From: Erpobdella octoculata
Lineage: Eukaryota; Annelida; Clitellata; Hirudinida; Erpobdellidae
DNA: 64,000 bases
Reading direction: 5' to 3'
NCBI GenBank assembly: GCA_963978895.1
Contig: OZ022245.1
Span: 5,329,009 to 5,393,008, forward strand
Position numbers and translations under genes: made by a program. The notes under the pieces are model-generated. The model saw only the letters and a program-made list of their open reading frames with translations, did not search any database and was not told the DNA's origin. This document shows positions 1-10,545 of the stretch, one piece after another (position 1 is the first letter of the stretch; every line of letters starts with the position of its first letter).

Positions 1-833
1 ATACATACATACATAAATACATACATACATACATACATACATACATACATACATACATACATACATACATACATACATACATACATACATACATACATAC
101 ATACATACATACATACATACATACATACATACATACATACATACATACATACATACATACATACATACATACATACATACATACATACATACATACATAC
201 ATACATACATACATACATACATACATACATACATACATACATACATACATACATACATACATACATACATACATACATACATACATACATACATACATAC
301 ATACATACATACATACATACATACATACATACATACATACATACATACATACATACATACATACATACATACATACATACATACATACATACATACATAC
401 ATACATACATACATACATACATACATACATACATACATACATACATACATACATACATACATACATACATACATACATACATACATACATACATACATAC
501 ATACATACATACATACATACATACATACATACATACATACATACATACATACATACATACATACATACATACATACATACATACATACATACATACATAC
601 ATACATACATACATACATACATACATACATACATACATACATACATACATACATACATACATACATACATACATACATACATACATACATACATACATAC
701 ATACATACATACATACATACATACATACATACATACATACATACATACATACATACATACATACATACATACATACATACATACATACATACATACATAC
801 ATACATACATACATACATACATACATACATACA
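1..833. repeat. (ATAC)n microsatellite
   Basis: Nearly perfect tetranucleotide array with a single early interruption. It starts before the window and ends at the target duplication of the next element. Other (ATAC)n or (TATG)n arrays occur at 11.8, 36.1 and 59.1 kb. Confidence 0.98.
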
Positions 834-851
834 TTAATAAGACATTAGAAA
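831..851. repeat. Left target-site duplication of the RLE retrotransposon
   Basis: This 21-bp sequence, starting acattaataagacatt, is repeated exactly at 2142-2162. The two copies bracket the insertion. Confidence 0.9.
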
Positions 852-2141
852 GGCAAACGCTCAGGAAAGATCAGACTTGATTGTTCAGGACAGAAAGCAA
901 GCGATAGAAAGCGAGAGAGTTGTGAAGAGCGCACAATTGTCACAGCAAGGCGACTGGACCAGATGGGAGGAGACAGTTCAGCGGTCTCTGTCATGGGAAG
1001 ATATATGGCGCTATGCTCCAGTGCGGCTATCGTTCCTCATTAGATCGATGTATGATCAGCTGCCAACAGCCAGCAATTTAAAGAAATGGAAATTAATTGA
1101 GAACGATGAGTGTCAGCTCTGCGGTCAGTCGCAGTCATTGATTCATATTCTTTCCTCCTGCTCCTATTCCCTTTCTCATGGTAGATACACGTGGCGCCAC
1201 AACCTTGTTCTCCAAAAGCTGCTGGGATTTGTAAAAGAGGCCTGCCGAAAAGCCAACTCAATGGAGGTGAAACCTAGGAGGAGGATTTATTTTTTGAGAG
1301 AGGGATTGCCGCAGCTAAATCGCCCAAAAAGAACCCCCACGGAAGGAGAGAATGTTTTCCATGCGGCGAACGACTGGAGGGTCTCTGCCGATCTGAAAAC
1401 GGAAAAGTGCTTCCCAGTTTCAATAAAGGAAAGTGGAAAAAGGCCAGACATAGTTGTTTTTTCGAGTCTGGCCAAGACATTTCTTCTCATCGAGTTGACA
1501 GTGCCTTGGGAAAGCAACATGGAGGCCAGTAACATCATGAAATTAGAAAGATACAGAGAATTGATGTTGGATTTGGAAGCAAATGGCTCAAGAGCTGAGC
1601 TTTTTGCTGTTGAAGTCGGAGCACGCGGTTTGGTTGGTAAATCTTTGCTAAAGTTGCTGCGGGCCCTGGGAATGTCTAACAGAGAGCGGACCCGTGCAAT
1701 TAAACAGATTTCTGAAGCAGCAGAATCGGCTTCATTCTGGATTTGGTCTCAAAGAGAGAAAAAAGAAGATTTTCCAAATTTAGAAGCCGCTCTCTCCGCT
1801 CCGCAAGAATAGAATTGCTTCGTCTTTGTTTACGTGGCGATATTAAGTACCGCTACGAAAGCGAAGCCGTTATGTCGTCGAAGGTTTTCTCACTTGAATA
1901 GTCTGAATTTCTCTAAAGTCGCGAGTTTATTTGCATGACAAATATCTGCCACGATGCAAGGAATGATAGAAATTCGATGTCGGAAAAGAACAGAAACATT
2001 TTCTGCCGGAGGACGTTCGTCCGTCGAACGTGGCTCGCCCCCCTTAGAACGTCAAGAAATTAAAGAGCCGAAACGTTTGCTCGAGGGGGGGTTTTCTTCT
2101 GATGACCTCCACAGAAAAGCTCTTCAGGAGTGAACACACAC
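852..2141 (+). mobile_element. 5'-truncated non-LTR retrotransposon with restriction-like endonuclease
   Basis: A 1,290-bp insertion between exact 21-bp target duplications. Only the C-terminal part of the polyprotein and about 330 bp of 3' UTR remain. The reverse transcriptase is absent and the reading frame is open back to the duplication, as expected from incomplete target-primed reverse transcription. The 3' end is not poly(A); it ends in a short CA-rich run. The long duplication and intact frame suggest a fairly young insertion. Confidence 0.85.
853..1812 (+). CDS. C-terminal fragment of RLE-type retrotransposon polyprotein
   Basis: The frame is open from the insertion edge; no true start is present. 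Numbering from the TTG at 877, a zinc knuckle is formed by C79, C82, H90 and C95, followed by the HGRYTWRHN signature around 101-109. Further on, RPDIVV (P190, D191) and LLIELTVPWE (E206) fit the PD-(D/E)XK core of the restriction-like endonuclease found in R2/NeSL-type non-LTR elements. In those elements this domain nicks the target DNA. There are no stops or frameshifts. RT and upstream domains are missing, so this copy cannot move on its own. Family placement within RLE elements is not resolved. Confidence 0.85.
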   Translation, partial: ANAQERSDLIVQDRKQAIESERVVKSAQLSQQGDWTRWEETVQRSLSWEDIWRYAPVRLSFLIRSMYDQLPTASNLKKWKLIENDECQLCGQSQSLIHILSSCSYSLSHGRYTWRHNLVLQKLLGFVKEACRKANSMEVKPRRRIYFLREGLPQLNRPKRTPTEGENVFHAANDWRVSADLKTEKCFPVSIKESGKRPDIVVFSSLAKTFLLIELTVPWESNMEASNIMKLERYRELMLDLEANGSRAELFAVEVGARGLVGKSLLKLLRALGMSNRERTRAIKQISEAAESASFWIWSQREKKEDFPNLEAALSAPQE

Positions 2142-2162
2142 ACATTAATAAGACATTAGAAA
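2142..2162. repeat. Right target-site duplication of the RLE retrotransposon
   Basis: Exact copy of 831-851, lying directly after the retrotransposon's CA-rich 3' end. Confidence 0.9.
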
Positions 2163-2525
2163 CAACATTATTAATATTATGAAAGCCCTCGTCACTCACT
2201 CACTCACACACTCACTGATTCTGTCATGCTGTAAGATGCGCTGCAATTGCATTAATTTTCAATCGATTTTTGACAACTTTCTAGACTAACTAAAGCTCTA
2301 AAACTTTCACCACTTATTTTTACCATTTAGAATATTGATATTCAATCATTTTTCATATGATTTGATCTTTATTTCAATTAAATTATTTTAGTTTCAAAAT
2401 TTATTAACAGGCAAATTCATTTCGCTTGAGCAAATTTATAAACAAATTGAAAACGTTTTTAAAAAATAAGGAGAAAAAAATTTAAATAATATATATATTT
2501 ATTTTTTAAATTTATTTTAAGTTGT
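2163..2525. other. Intergenic, nothing recognised
   Basis: AT-rich DNA with a short (TCAC)n run near 2190-2215. No coding potential or clear repeat seen. Confidence 0.5.
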
Positions 2526-3690
2526 TTAATATTGTCCTTGGGCGCCAGCTCTGCTTGCTCTCCAGTTTCCGCTCACGCTTGCTCTCCCGTCCTGCTCACG
2601 CTTGCTCTCCCGTTCCCGCTCACGCTTGCTCTCTCGTTTATTGTCAGGGACGTAAATTGGGAGGGCAGGAGGAGCATTTGCCCCCCCCTGATTTTCAAAG
2701 TTTGAATTTTTTTACCTAGAGTTTACTATATATTTATTTAATTTTAACTTTACTCAACCTAGTGATGATGCAATGCGTATTGGAATCCTTCCTTATACCC
2801 AGTGGCGCGTGGCAAATCCAGAATTTTCTGGTGGGGGATTCACTTCAGAATTTTTTTTATAATCTCTTCCAAAAAGCTGATAACCGGTAAGGGGTAGTCG
2901 TAAGTATTTTTCAAAAAAATTTCAAAGACTTCCAATTTCTCCTTACAAAAAAGCTGCGGTCGTTTTCCAAAAACAAGGTATTATACACAGAAAATTTCAA
3001 TTCATACTCTGATGGGGGATGCATTTCCCCATCCCTCTCTGCTTGTACCTACGTATTTATATAAATGTAGAAGGTAATGTGTGTGTGAGAGCATTCGTTT
3101 ATCACATCCAAGCCGCAGGAGCAATTTTAACAACATTTGGCATGCAGGTAACTCATTGATAAGAAAATTTTGAAAAATTAAAAAAAAATCTGTTTTTTCT
3201 TTGACGTTTCATTGGCAAAAACGAGACAAAACTAAGCACAACAAACCCGGACAACATCGGGTAACCTTGTCAGTAAGCTATATAATGGCGGGAAAATTTT
3301 GCCCACCCTGAAAAATGCTGAATTTACATCCCTGCCGTTCCCGTTCACGCTTGTTCTCTCGTTCCCGCTCACGCTTTTGCTCTCCAGTTCCCGCTCACGC
3401 TTGCTCTCCAGTTCCTGGTCACGCTTGCTCTCCCGTTCCCCGTCGCTATCCACTCCCGGTCGCTTTCCCGTTTACGCTCACGCTTGCTCTCCCGTTCCCG
3501 TTCTCGCTCACAGACTCACAAAAATTCATTTCTAAATTTACAGATAAATATTTCGCTTGCTCTCCCGCTCATTTTGTGACCGATTTCAATTTTTTCACAA
3601 AATCATTCTTCTATTGACTCGCAAGCTTGTGTGAAAATTACATTACGGTCGGATGAATGGTGTAGCAATGCATAAAAAGACATCCGGACA
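2526..3690 (+). repeat. Helitron-like family B copy, split by another element
   Basis: GC-rich 18-bp-periodic units (gctcacgcttgctctccc type) run at 2526-2640 and resume at 3335-3520. The family's other end follows: gctcattttgtgaccgatttc, then gtgtgaaaatt and gtagcaatgcataaa near 3667. The interval 2645-3334 is a separate insertion. The CTAG end is missing here. Confidence 0.65.
2645..3334. mobile_element. Family G hAT-like non-autonomous element
   Basis: The ends are inverted: CAGGGACGTAAATT at 2645 and the reverse complement of CAGGGATGTAAATT at 3321-3334. The CAGGG start resembles hAT terminal repeats. No clear 8-bp target duplication is visible. No ORF is present. A second, inverted copy lies at about 17070-17765. 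An internal segment starts ccagtggcg near 2799 and is shared with the other copy. Confidence 0.55.
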
Positions 3691-3720
3691 TACATACATA
3701 ATCTAATTTATATATATATA

Positions 3721-4047
3721 CTAGCAGAGGTACCCGGCGTTGCCCGGGGTTTTTAAAGGTTTTTCTAATGCTTGTCTCTCGCTCGCGTTTCCTTCCCGCT
3801 CCCGGTTGCTTTCCCGTTCCTGCTTGCTCTTCCGTTCTCGGTCGGTTTTTCGCTCCCGGTCACTTTCCCGTTCCCGGTCGGTTTTTTACTCCAGGCCGTT
3901 TTTCCGCTCCCAGACGCTTTCCCGTTTCCCGTTCTCGGTCACGTTCCCTTTCCCGCTCGATCTTTTGCTCTCAGTTGGCTTTCCGTTCCCGTTCCCGCTC
4001 AATTATGTATGTATATGTGTATATATATATATATATAGTCCCGCTCG

Positions 4048-4083
<36 letters not shown>

Positions 4084-4265
4084 CACACATACATACGCAC
4101 ATACATATATATATAGTTCCCGCTCGCTCACCCGCTCCGCTCCGCTCATTTTGTGACGGATTTCAAAATTTTTTTTTTATTTTTGATTTCCATTGACTCT
4201 CAAGGTTGTGTGAAAATTTCATTACGATCGGATGAAGGGTGTAGCAATGCATAAAGGACATTAAC
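3721..4265 (-). mobile_element. Helitron-like family B copy
   Basis: Read on the minus strand it ends in a hairpin, cccgggcaacgccggg, followed by CTAG (3721-3724), which is Helitron 3'-end architecture. Inside is a variable array of 18-bp units (cccgctcccggtcgcttt type). It is interrupted by two (TA)n tracts at 4021-4080. The other end is the conserved gtagcaatgcataaaggaca block near 4250. No ORF. Confidence 0.65.
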
Positions 4266-4310
4266 ATACATAAATACATATATACATATATACAAACATT
4301 TATTTTTATA

Positions 4311-4474
<164 letters not shown>

Positions 4475-4638
4475 TTGTGACAGTGTTTGTGTTCAAACTC
4501 TTCCAAAACGATTTTTCTGAAAGTTTTTGTGAACGTTTTCAAGGTACACAAAAAATTTCATGAAAATTGGTTCAGCCGTTTTGGAGTTTATATATAATAT
4601 ATATGTGATAAACTCACAAATAATTATAAATATATATA

Positions 4639-5595
4639 GGGTAAACTGACCAAATGCTGGCCACTGACCAATTACTGGCCAGTTTTCAGGCGCATTTAAA
4701 AAAAATTACCATGACTTTTTTATAAAGTTTTAAATTCTTTGGTTAAATGTAATTTTAAAGTCTAGTGTTACTTATCCAGGCTTCCGGTTTTATTTATCGC
4801 TACAAAGAAGCTCAATAGTTTGCTGCTTTTTGGTCTTACAAATTCGAAAACTTTAGTTGACGTTTTTTTTTCAATTGAACCTATGAATTATCTGGACGTT
4901 TTACAAAATAAATCTATATGAAAGATGACACTATAATTTGTTTTCATTTACTTTGTTCAGTTCTTTTATATAAATTTCTACTGAAAATAACTTAGAAATG
5001 AGAAATAGTAGACCACACAAAAAGACCAATTAATGGCCACCTATTTGACCATATACTGGCCATGGTTTTAGGAAGCAGCAGTTTTTGGAGTATGCTGTAA
5101 AACTTGCAAAAAAGCATAAAGTTTCTTTTAAAAAAAGAACTCTTAGCTAAAAATTGTGGAGATTCATGAAAATACTAAATTTAAAAATGATTCTGTGCTG
5201 TCCGGAAGGAGCAAAAGCTCTTCGTCATATGTGTATAGACCAGCACAAGGTTCGAAAGTATTTTTAAGCTTTAGGAGAGCTGATGACTTCGGAACATCTA
5301 CAAACAACACCAGAAGAAAACTGGAATATGGATAAAACTGGTTCTGATATTTTGTCTTATCCAGCTCTTCAAATTCCGGGTGGCCAGTAAATGGTACAAA
5401 TTTACTGGTACAAATTGAGCTTTCTCAAAAAATGGTTCCAAAAATTTATTTTAATTTTTTGCAGGAAAAAACCATAATTTGTATTTAATAGAGATTTTGA
5501 AACTGCACAATGTTTATGTAAATAAACGTGTGTGGTCCTATGGCCTGAAAACCTACTTGACTTGCAAAAAACTTATGGCCAGTAATTGGTCAGTT

Positions 5596-5600
<5 letters not shown>
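4639..5600. mobile_element. pogo-like (Tc1/mariner superfamily) relic
   Basis: Terminal inverted repeats of about 18 bp begin GGGTAAACTGACCAA at both ends and are flanked by TA (4637-4638 and 5601-5602). A partly repeated inner block (ctggccactgaccaattactggcc) extends the left end. Only a short transposase remnant survives inside, so the 962-bp copy is non-autonomous. Confidence 0.75.
5301..5392 (+). pseudogene. pogo-type transposase fragment
   Basis: One frame reads TTPEENWNMDKTG before a stop at 5390. The NMD(E/K)TG block contains the second catalytic Asp region typical of pogo/Jerky DDE transposases, here with Lys for the usual Glu after D. No other conserved block was found nearby, so this is a decayed piece. 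Confidence 0.55.
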
Positions 5601-5643
<43 letters not shown>

Positions 5644-5682
5644 GACCTAATTGCACCTTAGCAATAAATCAAGAGAGCGTTG

Positions 5683-5985
5683 GGGGAGCCGGAGAGCGAC
5701 CGTGAGAGCAAGCGGGAGCGGGAGAGCAAGCGGGAGTCAGAGAGCAAACGGGAGTCAGAGAGCAAACGGGAGCCGGAGAACAAGCGGGAACGTGAAAAAA
5801 CGGGAACGGTACAGCAAAGCGGGAACGGTACAGCAAAGCGGGAACGAAAAGCAAGCGGGAGCATGAGAGCAAACGGGAGAGCGACCGGAAGCGTGAGAGC
5901 AAGCGTGGAAGGAAACGGGAGCGAGAGAAAAACAATAAAAAAATTTCTGAAAACTTGGGCAACGCCGGGTACCCTGCAAGTTTAT
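5683..5985 (+). mobile_element. Helitron-like family B copy
   Basis: Purine-rich 18-bp units (agcaagcgggagcgggag and agcaaacgggagtcagag types) run at 5683-5925, followed by ttctgaaaacttgggcaacgccgggta. The terminal CTAG is degraded to CTGCAAG. It lies in the intron, or downstream, of the protease fragment on the other strand. Confidence 0.6.
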
Positions 5986-6013
5986 TAAAAATAATTATTA
6001 ATAATAAACGTAC

Positions 6014-7259
6014 TCCGTGGATCACATGTGAATAATAAATTTGCATATCTCTGATTGTCTTGTTGTAATTTCCTCCATTGTATGATGAATATCTTAAAGC
6101 AAAGTTTTTTTTCATAATTATAAAAATTAATCTAGGATTCTTTTTTTATTTGTTTTTAAAAATTTTGTATTACATATGAAACAAATTTTAAATGTCTAAT
6201 GCCTTTGAAAAATACCTTTTAACTGAAGTTTTTGAACGACTCCAAAATTTAAAAATTACAGTTTTTAAAAACTTCAAACACTTACAAACTAAAGATGCTG
6301 TAATCTGTTACTAAAAAAGTTTCAATCGTAAGATTTACAATTTCATTATCATTCTTCTTGTCCACATTCTTTGTTTCTCTTTTTTGAATAAATAGTTTAT
6401 TTTCTGGCGTTTCAATGTAATCGTTGTCTGCAAATAAAACAGAAAAACAACAAATCCAAATATAAAAAAACTATTTAAAAAAACGTCTTAAGCTGGAATT
6501 AATAACTAAACGTTACCCAAAATTAGATTTCTTTTCTTATTAGCATTTAAAGTAATTACATGTTGCGTTCCATTGATTGTAACACAAATTTTATCTTGAT
6601 CCTTTTCTGTCAAGCAATCTCCACGAAAGTCGGGAGTTAAACCCCAAGAAAGCTCACTCGACATATAATTTCCAAACTGCAACAAATTAAATGTTTGTAT
6701 TAAGCTAAATAAAAACATGCTTATAAATGAACAACTTACATATTTAACATTTTGAATTTTAGTTCCTTCTTCAACTAAAATTGATAGAGATGCTCTGTTT
6801 TCAGCGTCACGATAAAGGCTGTAATGCTAAAAAGAAAATAACTCTAATTTGGCATAAATTTTGAAAAGCATACCACAAACATAAAACAAATCATTATTTT
6901 TTAAAATCTTACGTCATATTTATCATCAATCCATTTGACGTTTCCGTTTTCAGTTCCTCGGATGACGTCAACATTATTCGTCAAAGTTTTTTTCAATCTT
7001 AACTGCAGTAAGACATTATTTATTTTTGGAAATCTCAGAACTATTTTGTTTGGCAAAGAACTTTCAAATATTCTGGTATCGTCATCAAATATCCATTGAG
7101 CTAAAAAATAATTTATAGTCAAGTTGAATTTCAGGTATTTACATTCTTATTTGCCAACTTACCTTCAACAACGTGTTCAATATTCTTCAATTGAACGACT
7201 TCAACCCACACGGTTAGCAGAATAACGAAAAGAGGTAGCAATAACTTATTATTCTCCAT
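6014..7259 (-). CDS. Secreted M12-type (ADAM/ADAMTS-like) metalloprotease, N-terminal part
   Basis: Six exons: 7259-7163, 7100-6913, 6826-6740, 6676-6517, 6427-6286 and 6092-6014. All have GT/AG ends and phases agree across every junction (introns 62, 86, 63, 89 and 193 bp), giving about 251 residues. It starts with a signal peptide (MENNKLLLPLFVILLTVWVE), followed by a propeptide-like region with two Cys and ending near IQKRET, a possible proprotein-convertase site. Then come NLTIETFLVTDYSIF and YSSYNGGNYNKTIRDMQIYY, which match the first strand and helix of reprolysin catalytic domains. The catalytic zinc motif and later domains were not found; repeats and the pogo relic fill the DNA where they should be. 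The gene is therefore truncated here, or continues across large introns outside the window. Subfamily is uncertain. Confidence 0.72.
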
Positions 7260-7296
7260 TCTCTATCCTTGGTTGAAAGCTTAAATGATTTGACTG

Positions 7297-7305
7297 CTAT
7301 TTATA
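7297..7305 (-). promoter_or_regulatory. TATA box of the metalloprotease gene
   Basis: TATAAATAG on the minus strand, about 38 bp upstream of the ATG at 7259. Spacing suits a very short 5' UTR. Confidence 0.5.
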
Positions 7306-7549
7306 CTGCTTTAAACTTTACAAAACTTGATCTTTGACATACTTTGCTAAATTCTTTATAATAATAATTGACAGAAAGAATTACTATTGTGAACATCCGT
7401 ATTTTGTCCCAGATTTATGGTTCAGTAATATAAGAACAGTGTTTTTCCATAGCTCTTTATTATAACTTTAATAGAAACATGCTTGAATTACTAAACATGT
7501 TTTCTATCTTAATTTGTTAAAACTATTTTTCAATTCTTGTATAATATTG

Positions 7550-7731
<182 letters not shown>

Positions 7732-7917
7732 TGTTACGATATCACCAAATCGTATACCGGGCTCAATAGAATGGTTTGCAGTTTATTCCAAAATAATAAA
7801 TGAAGCTTTGTTAAGGCTAGTTATACCTTCTGGTCTATTAATAGTGTCCATAATAGTTATTCAAGTCCTTTAACGTCTATCAATGGGAAAACTTATCGTA
7901 AAATCAGCGATTTTACA
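7732..7917 (-). repeat. 3' LTR
   Basis: Bounded by TGTTAC at 7732 and by ttttaca before the purine tract; on the minus strand it would begin TGTAAAATCG. The first 119 bp match the other LTR with about two differences. Confidence 0.6.
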
Positions 7918-7923
7918 TTATTA

Positions 7924-7933
7924 CCTCCTTCTT
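7924..7933 (-). other. Polypurine tract
   Basis: AAGAAGGAGG on the minus strand, just upstream of the 3' LTR; expected primer site for plus-strand DNA synthesis. Confidence 0.5.
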
Positions 7934-8167
7934 AATTCTGTTCGTCCCGAACAGCATAGTCGCTTTTGAGAAATGCGACTCGGCCACGAACACCAAAATA
8001 CCTTGATCTTTACTCGTGGCTTTGACCGCAATTCGTAAACAATATGGTCAAGTCTCTTGACCGTTTGACGTAATTTCTTCCAGTCCTTCTTTGGCTCATC
8101 GTCGCCATTTCTGCACGGTTCATCACAGCCTTTTTTGCATGCCTCGTCCTGAACATCTTTGCACGGT

Positions 8168-9469
8168 TTATCGGAACTGTCTGCTTTTTCTTTTTTCTTC
8201 TTCCTTCACATCTTTTAGATCTTTCTCAAGAAACTCTTCAAAAGGTTTTTCGAAAACACGTTCCATAAATCCATTAAATCCCTTCATCGAACTGTTATTT
8301 GATTTTACAATGACTCTTAGTCTATCTGATCTAGAATCCTCTGTGGATTCATCTGATTTAGAACCCTCGGTACGGTTCTCTGTTCTTGGCTCATCTTTTT
8401 CAGAGTTTTTGCTGGTTGCATTGCTATTGTTGTTTTGGAGATGTTCATCGTCGTCATGTTTGTTTTCTTCCAAGCTACAATCGAACGTTTTCTTTTCACA
8501 TTCCAACTCGGTTCTTCCATCGGTGTCAACTTTTGTATCGTTCAGCGGATCTTTCTTCAAATCATCGTCATCGTTTCTCAAATCAGTGTCTTCTTTTTTT
8601 GTCAAGTTATTTTTGACGTATTTCTCCATTGGAGTTTCGTCCGTTTTTAAATCCTCGGTTGCTTTATCCGAGTCAGGTTCGTCACTAAAATCTGACCCTG
8701 AATATTCGGTGCCGTCGTCTGTTATGGAGGTTTCCGTTTCAGAACCGTCGCTGTATGGGTGAAAGGCATAGTTGTTATTGCCATTGTTATAATCATCATC
8801 GTCACTTTCATCCTCATCGTTTTGCATTTCGTTTTCAACATTCTTCTCATCTTCTTTAGTTTTGTTTTTGACGTCCAAACCGACTGTATCACTGTCACCA
8901 TCTTTGCATGGTTCATCTTGAGCATCTTTGCAAGGTTCCTTATCATGACCGTCTTTGACAGGCCCATCATCATGACCCACCTGACTTGTGCAGTCTGTAC
9001 GGCCGTCATCCGTCACATGCTCTGAGACACAGCTGGTGGACTCCAGTTCAAATTGGGTTTCGCCGCAGCAACCCACATCACCAGCAGCCCGCTGGTCCAG
9101 AACCGTGTCCACCACTGCCTCAGCCAGCCCTGCGACCAAACTCTCAACAGTTATACCGGCTGCTGCTACTTTGTTTTCGTGGTCAAGAATCATTCCTTCT
9201 CCTGTCTTCCCCTGTGCTGCCATGTTTTCTCTCGCTCGTTGTCTTTCTTCCTCCAGCAATTTATTTTTTAATTTCCTTCGCTTGACCACAGCTTTCTCGT
9301 CAATATCGAATAGATATTTGTCGTCGTCAGGTCCATAGCCTTCATTCACTAACGCGGCTAAGAGGCGTTCCATAAGTTCGTCCTTTTTACCTGTATCGCT
9401 CAGGCCACGTTTCTCCAGCTTGTCTTTCATTTCACTCGCCCAAAGCTCATCCAATGATTTCAAAACCAT
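8168..9469 (-). CDS. Gag-like SAP-domain protein of the LTR element
   Basis: A 433-residue ORF starts just after the primer-binding site. Residues 6-40 (LDELWASEMKDKLEKRGLSD, then the ELMERLLAAL helix) form a SAP fold, a helix-turn-helix that binds DNA or chromatin. A basic coiled stretch follows (about 58-82). The rest is very acidic and low-complexity, with PCKDAQDEPCKDG-type repeats. Beyond 8168 the same peptide type (DKPCKDVQDE) continues in another frame to about 8020, which suggests an internal deletion or frameshift that removed pol. SAP proteins are known in invertebrate LTR elements; whether this one packages RNA is inference. Confidence 0.65.
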   Translation of the reverse strand: MVLKSLDELWASEMKDKLEKRGLSDTGKKDELMERLLAALVNEGYGPDDDKYLFDIDEKAVVKRRKLKNKLLEEERQRARENMAAQGKTGEGMILDHENKVAAAGITVESLVAGLAEAVVDTVLDQRAAGDVGCCGETQFELESTSCVSEHVTDDGRTDCTSQVGHDDGPVKDGHDKEPCKDAQDEPCKDGDSDTVGLDVKNKTKEDEKNVENEMQNDEDESDDDDYNNGNNNYAFHPYSDGSETETSITDDGTEYSGSDFSDEPDSDKATEDLKTDETPMEKYVKNNLTKKEDTDLRNDDDDLKKDPLNDTKVDTDGRTELECEKKTFDCSLEENKHDDDEHLQNNNSNATSKNSEKDEPRTENRTEGSKSDESTEDSRSDRLRVIVKSNNSSMKGFNGFMERVFEKPFEEFLEKDLKDVKEEEKRKSRQFR

Positions 9470-9475
9470 TCTTGT

Positions 9476-9493
9476 ATCCCACTTCTGACACCA
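9476..9493 (-). other. Primer-binding site
   Basis: TGGTGTCAGAAGTGGGAT lies two bases after the LTR end. This is the common tRNA-3'-end-complementary motif of Gypsy-type elements. Confidence 0.75.
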
Positions 9494-9494
9494 A

Positions 9495-9752
9495 TGTTAC
9501 GATATCACCAAATCGTATACCGGGCTCAATAGAATGGTTTTGCAGTTTATTCCAAAATAATAAATGAAGCTTTGTTAAGGCTAGTTATACCTTCTGGTCT
9601 ATTAATAATGTCCACCAATCATCACCAATAAATGATGGCTAGAAGTCTCAGTCTTTCGGAGCTACGAATATGATAGGCTCAGAACTCCTTACTTCGGCTC
9701 GACAGCTAGTCTACTGCCAGATCAATAATTTTATATTAACTCAACCCACTCA
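9495..9752 (-). repeat. 5' LTR
   Basis: Positions 9495-9614 match 7732-7850. The rest (9615-9752) is unique in the window and contains a minus-strand TATAAAA; the outer edge rests only on a CA at 9751-9752. Confidence 0.5.
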
Positions 9753-10112
9753 TTTTGGTTCTTTTTGTAAAGGTTGTCCATCTATCTCTTAATAATTTGT
9801 AATAACGCGCAATCGGTCACATTATGCAAGACTGGAAAGCAAGTCATGGACTTCTTAATATTAAGAAGTCCATTAGCAAGTAATGCCCGTTACGCAATTG
9901 TAAACAGTGCTTCGAAAACTTATGCAATGATCATGTATAGGCATTTTTGGCCCGGAAGGTTTTTTGGCCCCTGAGCCGTGGAATCGGAGAAGGAGTCCAA
10001 CCCTTCTTCATTTTTTCTCATTTTTAACTTTCCAGGCTAAAAGTTCCTATGTACGACCATCGAAGGTAGTTGCGTAATAAAATTTAAATTTTGTTTACGT
10101 AACAACGTTTGA
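9753..10112. other. Unassigned, with a 28-bp perfect palindrome
   Basis: No coding signal. A perfect palindrome (9846-9873) begins ATGGACTTCTTAAT. Flanks look loosely inverted, so this may be a foldback relic. Confidence 0.5.
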
Positions 10113-10540
<428 letters not shown>

Positions 10541-10545
10541 ATACA

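Larger units (their letters stand above)
7732..9752 (-). mobile_element. Gag-only LTR retrotransposon
   Basis: About 119-bp direct repeats starting TGTTACGATATC lie at 7732-7850 and 9495-9614. Read on the minus strand, the upstream LTR is followed directly by TGGTGTCAGAAGTGGGAT, a tRNA-type primer-binding site widely seen in Gypsy-like elements, then a gag-like ORF. A purine tract (AAGAAGGAGG) precedes the other LTR. There is no protease, RT or integrase in the 1.6-kb interior. The two LTRs diverge beyond their shared part, so one is truncated or recombined; the right outer limit (9752) is a guess. Confidence 0.75.

Noticed and set aside
8091..8762. Plus-strand 223-codon ORF
   Set aside because: Shadow of the acidic gag-like ORF on the other strand.
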